Below, one piece after another: positions 16,097 through 24,723 of a stretch of 64,000 nucleotides of DNA (within the stretch, counting starts at the first letter, position 1; the number at the start of each line of letters is the position of its first letter). The stretch lies in assembly GCA_963205455.1 (NCBI GenBank), contig CAUJJL010000088.1, positions 1 to 64,000 on the forward strand, given 5' to 3'. The position numbers and the translations under genes are program-made. Source of the stretch: Verrucomicrobiota bacterium. Lineage in GTDB: Bacteria; Verrucomicrobiota; Verrucomicrobiia; Opitutales; Opitutaceae. Under the pieces are notes generated by a model. It worked only from the letters and a program-made list of their open reading frames with translations. It made no database searches and had not been told where the DNA came from.

Positions 16097-16884
16097 AAGA
16101 ATCACGGTATATCGAATTGCTGAACCTTTATATTGACCACCGGCTTACACCGGCGGAAGCGGCCGAGCTGGAGGCCGAGGTTCAGAGCAACCCTCGGCGG
16201 CGGAAGATCTACTCGCAGTATTGCCGGATACAAAAGGCATGTGCGCTGATTTTTGATGCGGAACGTTCGCTCGCTCCAAAAACCGCGGCTGTGCTGACGT
16301 CGTTTGATGCCGATAACCGTGTCGCGCCGCCTGCCCCGTTTTGGCGGTGGGCACTTGTTCCCGCCGTGGGTCTTGCCGCAGCGATAGCCTTGGTCGCCGT
16401 GGTTGGATTGCGCTGGTATGCAAATTCGGAGGTGCTTGCCCCTGGGAGTGGAACGAATGCAGGGCTCGCGCTTGCGGGTGGGGACGTGAAAGAATCACCT
16501 GCAACAAGGACGATTGCCGGAGGGCAGGGAACAACCGCGACGCTTTCGCTGGCTGGCGCGCCTCAGGCTGAAAGCACTGTCATCATGCCTCAGTCTTTCC
16601 CCGACTACGGAGTGCAGGCCTCACCCCGTCCCTCCTTCAAGTCATTTCTCGTGAGCGCGACGACGGTGCTCGGCCGCACCACCGGAAACGAACTGTCGGG
16701 TGCGCCCCGGCTCGACTGGAACTGGCTCAATGATGTAAAGTTGCCACCGATCAATCCGCTCTCTGACGACGCGACTGCCTTTGACAGCAAGCCGATGCTC
16801 GCCCAGCCGGAGACACGCGTCTATCGCAGTCGTCAGCCACTGCAGGGCAATGTGGAGATGATCTCCTTCCAGTTCCAGCGCTGA
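16093..16884 (+). CDS. Probable membrane anti-sigma factor
   Basis: A 263-residue protein translationally coupled to the ECF sigma gene. The N-terminal ~70 residues are helical and cytosolic (YIELLNLYIDHRLTPAEAAEL, the pattern found in zinc-finger-type anti-sigma domains), although the H-x3-C-x2-C motif of ZAS proteins is replaced by a single Cys region (YCRIQKAC). One transmembrane helix lies at about 88-110, followed by a ~150-residue exported domain without recognised motifs. It probably holds the sigma factor inactive until an envelope signal releases it. The signal is unknown. Confidence 0.8.
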   Translation: MKESRYIELLNLYIDHRLTPAEAAELEAEVQSNPRRRKIYSQYCRIQKACALIFDAERSLAPKTAAVLTSFDADNRVAPPAPFWRWALVPAVGLAAAIALVAVVGLRWYANSEVLAPGSGTNAGLALAGGDVKESPATRTIAGGQGTTATLSLAGAPQAESTVIMPQSFPDYGVQASPRPSFKSFLVSATTVLGRTTGNELSGAPRLDWNWLNDVKLPPINPLSDDATAFDSKPMLAQPETRVYRSRQPLQGNVEMISFQFQR

Positions 16885-16975
16885 GGTCAGGATTAGCCTC
16901 ATCGAATCGCTTCGCATCAGCGTAGCTGGATATTGGATACGTGTTTTCCTGAACGCGGCGAGCGTGGACTGCAGA

Positions 16976-17593
16976 TCACGCAAACGCCTTCTTGATGAGC
17001 TCCTCGGTTGATGCGCCGGGACCCAGCGCCAGTGAAGCGCGTCGCACGGCCTCGTCCGCATCGGGGGCCCGGTACCCAAGTGCGATGAGTGCCTTTACCG
17101 CGTCCGCCGTACGAGTGGAGTTGCCGGGGGCGCCTGGAGCGGGGATGGATGACGTGTCGGCGATTCCCGGTGTACCAACCGCAGAGGAGGAGCCGACCTT
17201 GCCTCTGAGTTCGACAACCAGCCGCTCGGCAGTTTTTTTCCCGATGCCAGGACAGTTTGCGAGCAGTGCGACATCGCCCTGACTGATCGCAGCCTCAAGT
17301 GAGGCGAGGGAAAGTTTGCTCATGATCGACAATGCCATCTTGGGACCCACGCCGGTCACGTGTTCGATCATCATGCGGAAAAAATCCCGGTCTGCCGTGG
17401 ACGCAAAGCCATAGAGTGTCTGCGCGTCCTCACGATAGATGACTACGGTGTGGAGTTTGACCGTGGCGCCTACGGCCGGAAGCTTCTCCGCAGTGGTGAC
17501 CGGGATGTTGGCCTCGTAGGCGATGCCGTTGATTTCGATCACCGCAGTCAGCGGCGTGGCTGAGGCAAGGACACCCTGGATGGAGGTGATCAT
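16976..17593 (-). CDS. ruvA: Holliday junction branch migration protein RuvA
   Basis: The DNA-binding subunit of the RuvAB complex, which drives branch migration of Holliday junctions. The start at 17593 gives 205 residues. Domain I (OB fold) opens with MITSIQGVLAS; domain II carries two helix-hairpin-helix motifs (HVTGVGPKMAL and NCPGIGKKTAERLVVEL); the C-terminal domain III (ADAVKALIALGY...) would contact RuvB. A Pro/Ala/Gly-rich linker joins domains II and III. ruvB and ruvC are not next to it. It follows dapB by 26 bases on the same strand and is likely co-transcribed with dapA-dapB. Confidence 0.96.
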   Translation of the reverse strand: MITSIQGVLASATPLTAVIEINGIAYEANIPVTTAEKLPAVGATVKLHTVVIYREDAQTLYGFASTADRDFFRMMIEHVTGVGPKMALSIMSKLSLASLEAAISQGDVALLANCPGIGKKTAERLVVELRGKVGSSSAVGTPGIADTSSIPAPGAPGNSTRTADAVKALIALGYRAPDADEAVRRASLALGPGASTEELIKKAFA

Positions 17594-17619
17594 GGGCAGA
17601 GTGCCGGTGAGGAATGGTA

Positions 17620-18351
17620 TCAGCGGAGACCCAATACGTCCTGCATGTCGTAGATGCCTGCGGGGCGTTCCGACACCCATGCCGCTGCGCGAATTGCTCC
17701 GCGTGCGAAGATACTTCTATCGGAGGCCTTGTGTGTCAGTTCAAGGCGTTCTCCGAGGGCGGCAAACATTACCGTATGGTCGCCGACAACGTCGCCGCCC
17801 CGAAGCGCGTGAATGCCGACTTCCATGCGGGTGCGCTCTCCGGTGATTCCATGGCGTCCGTGCCGAAGCGCATTTGCGTCGAGGTGTCGCTCCTTCAGGA
17901 TGATTTCGAGCAAGCGTTCCGCTGTCCCGCTGGGAGCGTCCTTCTTGAAGCGGTGGTGCATTTCCACGACCTCCGCATCGTAGTCCGGACCCAGCACCGC
18001 GGCTGCGCGTTGGGTGAGTGCATAAAGCAGGTTGACGCCAACGGAATAATTGCCCGACCAGACGCAGGGAACCGTTCCGGCGAGCGCGAGCAGGCGCTTT
18101 TTCTCCTCGGCGGAATGCCCCGTGGTGCCGATGACCAAGGATTTCCGATGGGCTCCGGCGAGCCGGATAATATCACCGGTCGCGCCGTGCGCTGAAAAGT
18201 CGATCACCACGGAACACGCGGAAACGACTGCGGCGAGATCATCGCCGGCGTCGCCTTGGGCGCTGACAACGACGCCCGCTTCTCGCGCCGCGGCTGCGAC
18301 GGCCTGGCCCATGCGGCCTCGTGAACCGATGATTCCGATTGAAAGTGACAT
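17620..18351 (-). CDS. dapB: 4-hydroxy-tetrahydrodipicolinate reductase
   Basis: Second committed enzyme of the diaminopimelate/lysine pathway; reduces hydroxy-tetrahydrodipicolinate with NAD(P)H in the cytosol. At 243 residues it is slightly shorter than the usual ~270. The Rossmann motif GIIGSRGRMGQ is at residues 6-16 and the substrate/catalytic signature EMHHRFKKDAPSGTA lies near 128-142. The gene is six bases downstream of dapA, so the two form an operon supplying meso-diaminopimelate for peptidoglycan and lysine. Confidence 0.96.
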   Translation of the reverse strand: MSLSIGIIGSRGRMGQAVAAAAREAGVVVSAQGDAGDDLAAVVSACSVVIDFSAHGATGDIIRLAGAHRKSLVIGTTGHSAEEKKRLLALAGTVPCVWSGNYSVGVNLLYALTQRAAAVLGPDYDAEVVEMHHRFKKDAPSGTAERLLEIILKERHLDANALRHGRHGITGERTRMEVGIHALRGGDVVGDHTVMFAALGERLELTHKASDRSIFARGAIRAAAWVSERPAGIYDMQDVLGLR

Positions 18352-18357
18352 GGCAGA

Positions 18358-19245
18358 TTAGCGTCCGATTGCGGCAAGCGCCTCGAAAAGGATCTTTTCG
18401 TTTTCGTGTGTGATGCTGCTCAGCGGGGCACGGACCTCGGCCGAGGAGATTATGCCCGCGCGAGCGAGCGCTGCCTTCACGGGGACGGGATTGGGCTCAA
18501 GGAAGAGCGCTTTGAACGTCGGATAAAGTTTGCGGTGAAGCTTTCCGGCCCGGGCATAGTCGTTGGCAAGCGCAGCCTGGGTGAGCTGCACGATTTCCTT
18601 CGGCAGGGCGTTCGAGGCGACGCTGATCACTCCTTCAGCGCCAACTGCCATGAAGGGCAGGGTCATGCTGTCGTCTCCGCTGAGTACGGTGATGTCCTTG
18701 CCGAGTGCCTGCTTCAGCTGATCGACGCGATCGACGGAACCGCCGGCTTCCTTGATCCACCGGACATGACGGTATCTGGATGCGAGTCTCGCAACCACGC
18801 GGACGCTGATTTCGATGCCGCAACGCGAAGGGATGGAGTACAGGATGACCGGACGATCGGTGGAGTCGGCGATGGCGCAGAAATGTTGAAACAGGCCTTC
18901 CTGGCTCGGCTTGTTGTAATAGGGGGCCACGACCAGCATGGCGTCTGCCCCGGCACGATGTGAAAGTTCTGTCAATTCGACAGCCTCCTTGGTGGAGTTT
19001 GAGCCGGTTCCCGCGATCACGGGCACGCGTCCTCGCGCGAAAGCGATGACCTTTTCTATCACATCCAGGTGCTCCCGGTGGTCCAAAGTAGGGGACTCTC
19101 CCGTTGTTCCCACGGGAACGAGCCCATTGATTCCCCCTTTGATCTGAAATTCCACTAACTTTTTCAGATCAGCATCCGAAACTTGCTGGTTACGAAATGG
19201 AGTTACGAGAGCGGTGATGGCACCGGTGAGAGGTCGGAGCTTCAT
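18358..19245 (-). CDS. dapA: 4-hydroxy-tetrahydrodipicolinate synthase
   Basis: Condenses pyruvate with aspartate semialdehyde, the first step of the diaminopimelate branch. From the ATG at 19245 it has 295 residues, the normal family size. The TIM-barrel signatures are present: GTTGES (residues 47-52), Y136 in ILYSIPSR, R141, and the Schiff-base lysine K165 in WIKEAGG. An in-frame extension to 19443 has no conserved features and would overlap the divergent pilT gene. It heads the dapA-dapB-ruvA unit. Confidence 0.97.
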   Translation of the reverse strand: MKLRPLTGAITALVTPFRNQQVSDADLKKLVEFQIKGGINGLVPVGTTGESPTLDHREHLDVIEKVIAFARGRVPVIAGTGSNSTKEAVELTELSHRAGADAMLVVAPYYNKPSQEGLFQHFCAIADSTDRPVILYSIPSRCGIEISVRVVARLASRYRHVRWIKEAGGSVDRVDQLKQALGKDITVLSGDDSMTLPFMAVGAEGVISVASNALPKEIVQLTQAALANDYARAGKLHRKLYPTFKALFLEPNPVPVKAALARAGIISSAEVRAPLSSITHENEKILFEALAAIGR

Positions 19246-19312
19246 GGAGAGATACCTTGCCCAGAAAACCAGAGCACTATACCGAGATCGCAACGTTATT
19301 TTAACTGCCCCA

Positions 19313-20401
19313 ATGTCACCCAACACGGAAATATTCACCGATTTGCTGCGACTGGCCGTCGAAAGCGGAGCCAGCGATGTTGTCGTAAAGTCCAACAAAC
19401 CGGGGTATGTTCGGCTTTCGGGCAGGTTGAAGCCGGTGGACATGGATCCGATCAGCGCTTTCGAGGCGCAAACCTTCGTCGATGAGAACGTCCCGAAGGT
19501 CTTCCGGCAGCGCTGGGAGGACGAAGGGCAAATCGATTTCGCCTACTCTGTGGCGGACGTGGGGCGGTTTCGCGTCAATGGCTTTCATCAGCGGGGACTT
19601 GTCAGCATCGTTTTCCGTCACATCAAGAGCCGGGTACCCACGTTTGAGGAATTGAACCTCCTGTCTGAACCCTTGCTCAAGCTGGCGCAGGCCAAGGACG
19701 GAATTCTCCTGGTCTGTGGTGCAACCGGATCCGGCAAGAGCTCGACCATGGCGGCAATGCTGGACTGGATCAATCACAACCACGACCGCCATATCGTGAC
19801 CATCGAGGATCCGATTGAGTACACGTTTCAGGATGACAAGTCCGTCTTCCAGCAGCGGGAGATCGGGCTCGACGTGCAGAGCTTCCAGTTGGCGATCAAG
19901 TCCGTGCTTCGCCAGAATCCTGATATCATTCTGATTGGTGAGATGCGCGATCGGGAGACCTTCGAAACGGCGATCAGCGCGGCTGAAACCGGGCACCTTG
20001 TCTTTTCCACGATGCATGCGGCGACGGTGGCGCAGTCGCTTACGCGCCTGTTCGAGTTCTTTCCCCCGGAGCAGCAACTGCAGGCGCGCCGCCAGATTGC
20101 GGGCTCGCTCAGAGGATTCATCTGCCAGAAACTCATTCCCGCGATCGAAGGGGGCGGGCGGTATCCGGCGAATGAAATACTTCAGGCTGATGCGACGGTG
20201 AGGAATCTGATCCTGGAGGGACAGTTCGAAAAGATCCAGGTCCTCCTTGACAGCGGCGCAGAGGCAGGAACGTTTGCATTCAACAAGGACTTGTTGCGCC
20301 TGGTCAAGGCGGGGAAAATTGCCCGGGGTGACGCCCTGAGGTTCTCGCCGAATCCCGCCCAGTTGGAGATGAACCTAAAGGGTATCTTCATCCGCACCTG
20401 A
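19313..20401 (+). CDS. Type IV pilus retraction ATPase (PilT/PilU family)
   Basis: A cytosolic secretion ATPase that powers pilus disassembly and twitching. The ATG at 19313 (MSPNTEIFTDLL) gives 362 residues, the usual PilT/PilU length; longer readings overlap the dapA start. Visible motifs are Walker A GATGSGKS (136-143), the Asp box IEDPIEY, Walker B ILIGEMRD (206-213) and the His box GHLVFSTMHA. The C-terminus (ARGDALRFSPNPAQLE) resembles PilU more than classical PilT. No other pilus genes are close. An NtrC-type regulator follows by 68 bases and may share the transcript. Confidence 0.93.
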   Translation: MSPNTEIFTDLLRLAVESGASDVVVKSNKPGYVRLSGRLKPVDMDPISAFEAQTFVDENVPKVFRQRWEDEGQIDFAYSVADVGRFRVNGFHQRGLVSIVFRHIKSRVPTFEELNLLSEPLLKLAQAKDGILLVCGATGSGKSSTMAAMLDWINHNHDRHIVTIEDPIEYTFQDDKSVFQQREIGLDVQSFQLAIKSVLRQNPDIILIGEMRDRETFETAISAAETGHLVFSTMHAATVAQSLTRLFEFFPPEQQLQARRQIAGSLRGFICQKLIPAIEGGGRYPANEILQADATVRNLILEGQFEKIQVLLDSGAEAGTFAFNKDLLRLVKAGKIARGDALRFSPNPAQLEMNLKGIFIRT

Positions 20402-20469
20402 GCAAATGAAGCTGCGGGCGGTGCGCGGGCTCGCCATCGGGGCCGTGTTTGGCATAGGATAGGACACAA

Positions 20470-22020
20470 ATGCCCGACCCGGCCACTGTCACTTCAACGA
20501 GCGAGCCCGTCATCCTCATCATCGACGACGATGCGGAAATCCGCTATTCACTAACACGAGTGCTTTCATCGCGAAAGTGGCGGGTGGCAGAGGCCGCCAG
20601 CGGTGAACAGGGCATCGCCGTGGTGAAGAGTGATCCGCCCGATCTCATCTTTCTGGACCTGCGCATGGGAGGAATGAGCGGGATCGAGACGCTTCAGCAC
20701 ATTCGCTCGGCGAACCCCAGACAAATGGTCGTGCTCATGACGGCCTTTGGAACCGCCCAGACAGCGATCGAGGCGATGAAGTACGGCGCGTTTGACTACA
20801 TCATGAAGCCGTTCGATTCGCAGAAGGTGCTGACGATCGCGGAGACGGCCCTCCAGGCTCGCGCTGACATTCGGGCGGCCAGTGGTTACAAATCGGTGCT
20901 GAACAGCGAGGACTACAAGGAAGGCATTGTGGGCGCCTCGCTCGTGATGCAGGATGTCTTCAAGGTCATCGGCCAGGTCACCGCCAGTGATGTGACGGTC
21001 ATGATCACGGGTGAAAGCGGTACGGGCAAAGAACTCGTCGCGCGCTCAATCTGGAAGCACAGTCATCGGTCATCCAAGCCGTTCATCGCAGTCAATTGCG
21101 CGGCCATTCCCGACAATCTGATTGAGAGCGAATTGTTCGGTCACGAGAAGGGCTCATTCACCGGGGCGACCGCCCAGCGGATCGGGAAGTTCGAGTTGTG
21201 TGACGGTGGCACCATCTTTCTCGACGAAATCGGCGACATGGCCTTGGCCACGCAAACGAAGATCCTGCGCGTCCTTCAGCAGGGAGAGGTTCAGCGCGTG
21301 GGCGGTGTCGACACGATCGCAGTGGATGTGCGCATCCTTGCTGCGACCAACAAGGACCTCGAGGAGATGGTCAAGGCCAAGACGTTTCGCGAGGACTTGT
21401 ACTACCGCCTCAATGTCGTGCGGATTTGCATGCCTGCGCTCAGGGATCGCAGTGAGGACATCCCGCCAATCGTCGATTTCAGCCTTCAGAACCTCGTCAA
21501 GCAAAGGAAGGCACGCGTGAGCAAGGTATCGCCCGAGGCGATGGCCGTGCTCGTGCGCTACCGGTGGCCTGGCAACGTGCGCGAACTCGAGAACGTGATC
21601 TATCGCAGCGCGGTGCTTGCGCAGGGGGATACGATCCTTCTGAAACACCTGCCGACCGAAGTTCGCGATGCAGTGGGCGTGGTGTCGCCTTCGCCGCCGC
21701 CGTTGGCCGTTTCTCAAACTTCAGGCGAGGCGGCACTGAAGGAGACATTGCCCAGCGGACCAGCCGCTGCGGTTCCCGTGCAGGCGGCTGCCGACGCACG
21801 CACCGTGGTCGAGCCCGCACTAACGGTTTCGCGTGCACTAGATTTTCTTCAGGCTGAATTGTCCCGCGGGCCTACTCCAATTCTGGAACGCCTGGAGCGC
21901 GAGATGATCGAGCGGGTTCTTGTATCGGAAGGAGGAAATCAACTCCGGGCTGCGGAAAAACTTGGCATCACCCGTGCGACGTTGCGCAAACGCATCGACG
22001 AGTGGGGACTGAAAGTGTGA
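20470..22020 (+). CDS. Sigma-54-dependent response regulator (NtrC family)
   Basis: A 516-residue transcription activator. The receiver (1-125) has acid residues DDD near 19-21, acceptor D63 in FLDLRM and K113 in MKP. The AAA+ domain has Walker A GESGTGKE (181-188) and the sigma-54 contact loop as GSFTGA (228-233), a Ser-for-Ala variant of GAFTGA. A Pro/Ala-rich linker (about 400-460) precedes a Fis-type helix-turn-helix ([19 protein letters not shown]) at the C-terminus. No kinase lies next to it. Its position after the pilT-like gene suggests control of pilus or surface genes, as with PilR, but this is inference. Confidence 0.95.
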   Translation: MPDPATVTSTSEPVILIIDDDAEIRYSLTRVLSSRKWRVAEAASGEQGIAVVKSDPPDLIFLDLRMGGMSGIETLQHIRSANPRQMVVLMTAFGTAQTAIEAMKYGAFDYIMKPFDSQKVLTIAETALQARADIRAASGYKSVLNSEDYKEGIVGASLVMQDVFKVIGQVTASDVTVMITGESGTGKELVARSIWKHSHRSSKPFIAVNCAAIPDNLIESELFGHEKGSFTGATAQRIGKFELCDGGTIFLDEIGDMALATQTKILRVLQQGEVQRVGGVDTIAVDVRILAATNKDLEEMVKAKTFREDLYYRLNVVRICMPALRDRSEDIPPIVDFSLQNLVKQRKARVSKVSPEAMAVLVRYRWPGNVRELENVIYRSAVLAQGDTILLKHLPTEVRDAVGVVSPSPPPLAVSQTSGEAALKETLPSGPAAAVPVQAAADARTVVEPALTVSRALDFLQAELSRGPTPILERLEREMIERVLVSEGGNQLRAAEKLGITRATLRKRIDEWGLKV

Positions 22021-22044
22021 CGCTTCCAGGGAAGGGGCAGCGGA

Positions 22045-23031
22045 TCAACCGTATCCGTTGGGCGAACGGGAATGCCAGCGCCAGGCCGAAGCCACGATGG
22101 AGTCGATATCCTTGTATTGGATGCGCCAATCGAGTTCGCGCACTGCCTTGGAGCTGTCGGCATACAGCGCAGGTGGATCACCCGCGCGCCGCGCAACAAC
22201 GGAATAGGGCACTTTCTTGCCCGTGGCTTTTTCAACTGCCTGTATCACCTCGAAGACTGAGGTGGGATTGCCGGTTCCGAGATTGTAGAAATGAGCGGCG
22301 CCTGGTTTCGAAAGCTTGTCGAAGACCGCGATATGCGCGCGGCTCAGGTCATCGACGTGAACATAGTCGCGGAGGCAGGTTCCATCAGGAGTGGGGTAGT
22401 CATTGCCGAAGACCTGCAACGCGCTCCTCCGGCCGACGGCGGCATCAATTGCGAGCGGTATGAGGTGGGTTTCCGGATTGTGGGATTCGCCGATGGTACC
22501 ATCCTCCGCTGCCCCTGCAGCGTTGAAATAGCGAAAGGCTGCAAAGCTCAGTCCATGGGCACGACTCAGTGCCTTCAGAGCATTTTCGACATCCAGTTTT
22601 GTCTGGCCGTAGGGATTGATGGGGGCCTGCGGAAGCAATTCCGTGATGGGCATTGAGGCGGGCACGCCATAAGTCGCGCAAGTCGACGAGAAGACAAATT
22701 GCTTCACATTGGCGGCAAGCATGGCCCGGAGCAGCCGGAGCGTTGCAACCACATTGTTGAAATAGTATTTGAGCGGGTCCGTCACGGATTCACCCACGTA
22801 GGCAAACGCGGCAAAATGCATCACCACGTCGATGTGTTCATCACGAAGAATGCGGCCGACCGCCTCCTCGTCGCCGAGATCGACACGATGGAGACGCACC
22901 ATAGTGGGCAATGCCTTGGCATGCCCGAAAACGAGGTTATCCACGACCACAGGGCGATGCCCGGCGGCCAGCAATTGGCGGACACAATGGCTTCCGATGT
23001 AACCTGCGCCTCCGACAACTAGAACATTCAT
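22045..23031 (-). CDS. galE: UDP-glucose 4-epimerase
   Basis: Interconverts UDP-glucose and UDP-galactose through a bound NAD. A 328-residue extended short-chain dehydrogenase with NAD motif GGAGYIGSH (7-15), the FSSTCATYG segment holding the catalytic Ser/Thr, and the Y-x3-K pair in NPYGQTKLDVE. The C-terminal substrate domain has RYFNAAGA and DYVHVDDL. It is divergent from the ketosynthase operon and converges on the NtrC gene with a 24-base gap. It probably supplies galactose units for surface polysaccharides or the Leloir pathway. Confidence 0.95.
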   Translation of the reverse strand: MNVLVVGGAGYIGSHCVRQLLAAGHRPVVVDNLVFGHAKALPTMVRLHRVDLGDEEAVGRILRDEHIDVVMHFAAFAYVGESVTDPLKYYFNNVVATLRLLRAMLAANVKQFVFSSTCATYGVPASMPITELLPQAPINPYGQTKLDVENALKALSRAHGLSFAAFRYFNAAGAAEDGTIGESHNPETHLIPLAIDAAVGRRSALQVFGNDYPTPDGTCLRDYVHVDDLSRAHIAVFDKLSKPGAAHFYNLGTGNPTSVFEVIQAVEKATGKKVPYSVVARRAGDPPALYADSSKAVRELDWRIQYKDIDSIVASAWRWHSRSPNGYG

Positions 23032-23106
23032 GGTTTTAGGTGAAACGGACCCGAGGCTTGTATTGCGCCCGGGGCCCGGTTGGCTAGCTGTTTATCAAAA
23101 TCGGAC

Positions 23107-24345
23107 ATGAGTCTTTCGCGCATTGTCATTACAGGAGTGGGGTTGACTGCCCCAAACGGCAACAGTCTTGCGGAGTTCCGGGGGAATCTTCTGTCGGGGG
23201 TGGCGCGGATCGCCAGGATGGAAATCCGGTACATGGGGCCACACCTGGCGGGCGTCTGCAACTTTGACCCGTTGAGGCATCAAAAGCGGAAGGAGGTCCG
23301 TGTGGGAACCCGTGCCGGTTCCATTGGCATTTACTGTGCGCGAGAGGCGTTGGCGGATGCGGGATTGTCGGCCGACGCGCTCAGGAAGGATCGCACGGGA
23401 ATTTTTGTGGGCATCACCGAGCACGGGAATGTCGAAACCGAGAATGAGATCTATGCGATTTCCAAGTTTGGATATGATACAAAATTCTGGTCCCACTACC
23501 ACAACCCCAGGACAGTCGCGAACAACCCCGCTGGAGAAATTTCCTTGAATCTTGGTTCCACGGGGCCCGCCTATACGATCGGCGCAGCCTGTGCGGCCGG
23601 AAACCTAGGGTTAATCCACGCGACACAGATGCTGAGGCTGGGCGAGGTTGATTTTGCGATCTGTGGCGGCGTCAGCGAAAGTATTCACACCTTCGGAATC
23701 TTTGCCGGATTCAAATCACAGAACGCGCTGGCGCATCATGAAGATCCGAATCGTGCGTCGCGTCCCTTCGACAAGTCGCGCAACGGAATTGTGATTTCCG
23801 AGGGTGGCGCGCTCTATACGCTTGAGCGCCTGGAGGACGCTGTGCGACGTGGCGCAAAGATCTACGGCGAGATTGCGGGTTACTGTGTAAACAGTGATGC
23901 CAGCGACTATGTTTTGCCCAATCCCGGAAGGCAGGCGGAGTGCGTGCGCGAAGCCGTGGCGAGATCGGGACTGCTGCCCAGTGATATCCACATTATCAAT
24001 ACACATGCGACCGCCACGCCTATGGGAGACATCCAGGAGTGTGAGGCAATCCGCGCTGTATTTGGAGAAGGATGCCCGGATACGCACATCAACAACACCA
24101 AGAGTTTCATCGGCCATGCCATGGGTGCCGCCGGAGCGCTGGAGCTTGCGGGGAACCTGCCATCCTTTGAGGATCGTGTGGTCCATCCAACCATAAATGT
24201 CGACGAACTCGATCCCGCCTGCGCGCTTCCCGGCCTGGTTCTGAATCAACCCAGGAAGGCCGAGCGGGTGGATGCCATCCTCAACAACTCGTTCGGAATG
24301 CTCGGGATAAATTCCACGTTGATTGTGCGGCGATTCGAGCGATAG
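23107..24345 (+). CDS. Beta-ketoacyl-ACP synthase (FabF/KAS II-like)
   Basis: A 412-residue condensing enzyme of the thiolase fold. The complete Cys-His-His triad is visible: C162 (GAACAAGN), H300 (NTHATATPMGD) and H337 (KSFIGHAMGAAG), with K332. The enzyme should therefore be active in decarboxylative Claisen condensation. The start at 23107 (MSLSRIVITGVG) is the family start; a reading from 23080 adds nine unlikely residues. It is followed by its own ACP gene (17-base gap) and an FAD oxidoreductase rather than by fabD/fabG/fabZ, so it probably serves a specialised acyl or polyene product rather than housekeeping fatty acid synthesis. Confidence 0.92.
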   Translation: MSLSRIVITGVGLTAPNGNSLAEFRGNLLSGVARIARMEIRYMGPHLAGVCNFDPLRHQKRKEVRVGTRAGSIGIYCAREALADAGLSADALRKDRTGIFVGITEHGNVETENEIYAISKFGYDTKFWSHYHNPRTVANNPAGEISLNLGSTGPAYTIGAACAAGNLGLIHATQMLRLGEVDFAICGGVSESIHTFGIFAGFKSQNALAHHEDPNRASRPFDKSRNGIVISEGGALYTLERLEDAVRRGAKIYGEIAGYCVNSDASDYVLPNPGRQAECVREAVARSGLLPSDIHIINTHATATPMGDIQECEAIRAVFGEGCPDTHINNTKSFIGHAMGAAGALELAGNLPSFEDRVVHPTINVDELDPACALPGLVLNQPRKAERVDAILNNSFGMLGINSTLIVRRFER

Positions 24346-24362
24346 TACGATCCCTCACGCCT

Positions 24363-24626
24363 ATGACAAAAGACGAAGTAAAGCAGGTGGTGCTCGGAAT
24401 CATTGCCGACATCGCTCCCGACGAGGACCTCTCGACGCTCAAGCCTGACGTGCGCCTTCGCGATCAGATGCAGTTGGATTCGATGGACTTCCTCGATATC
24501 GTCATGGAACTCCGCAAACGCCACGGGATTGAGGTTCCAGAAAAGGACTATCCACAACTCGCTACCTTGGACAGTTGTGGTGATTACCTTACGCCGAAGT
24601 TCAACGCGCTGGCATCGAAGAGCTGA
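24363..24626 (+). CDS. Acyl carrier protein
   Basis: An 87-residue acidic four-helix carrier. The phosphopantetheine site is S40 in QLDSMDFLDIV, and a downstream ELRKRHGIEVPEKDY helix matches the ACP fold. It lies between the ketosynthase and the phytoene-desaturase-like gene and is presumably their dedicated carrier. It is distinct from a housekeeping acpP, whose site normally reads DSLD. Confidence 0.93.
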   Translation: MTKDEVKQVVLGIIADIAPDEDLSTLKPDVRLRDQMQLDSMDFLDIVMELRKRHGIEVPEKDYPQLATLDSCGDYLTPKFNALASKS

Positions 24627-24723
24627 TTCTGCACGTCGGATGCCCTTGCCGCGGGCCCGGTCTTTTGCCTGGGCTACTTTTCTTGCGCAGAATGGGTGAC
24701 CCGTATCAGGTTGCCATCCTGAG

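Noticed and set aside
19246..19312. Possible sigma-54 promoter (TGGAGAGATACCTTGC) before the pilT-like gene
   Set aside because: The GG and GC are 11 bases apart instead of the required 10, and the rest of the match is weak.
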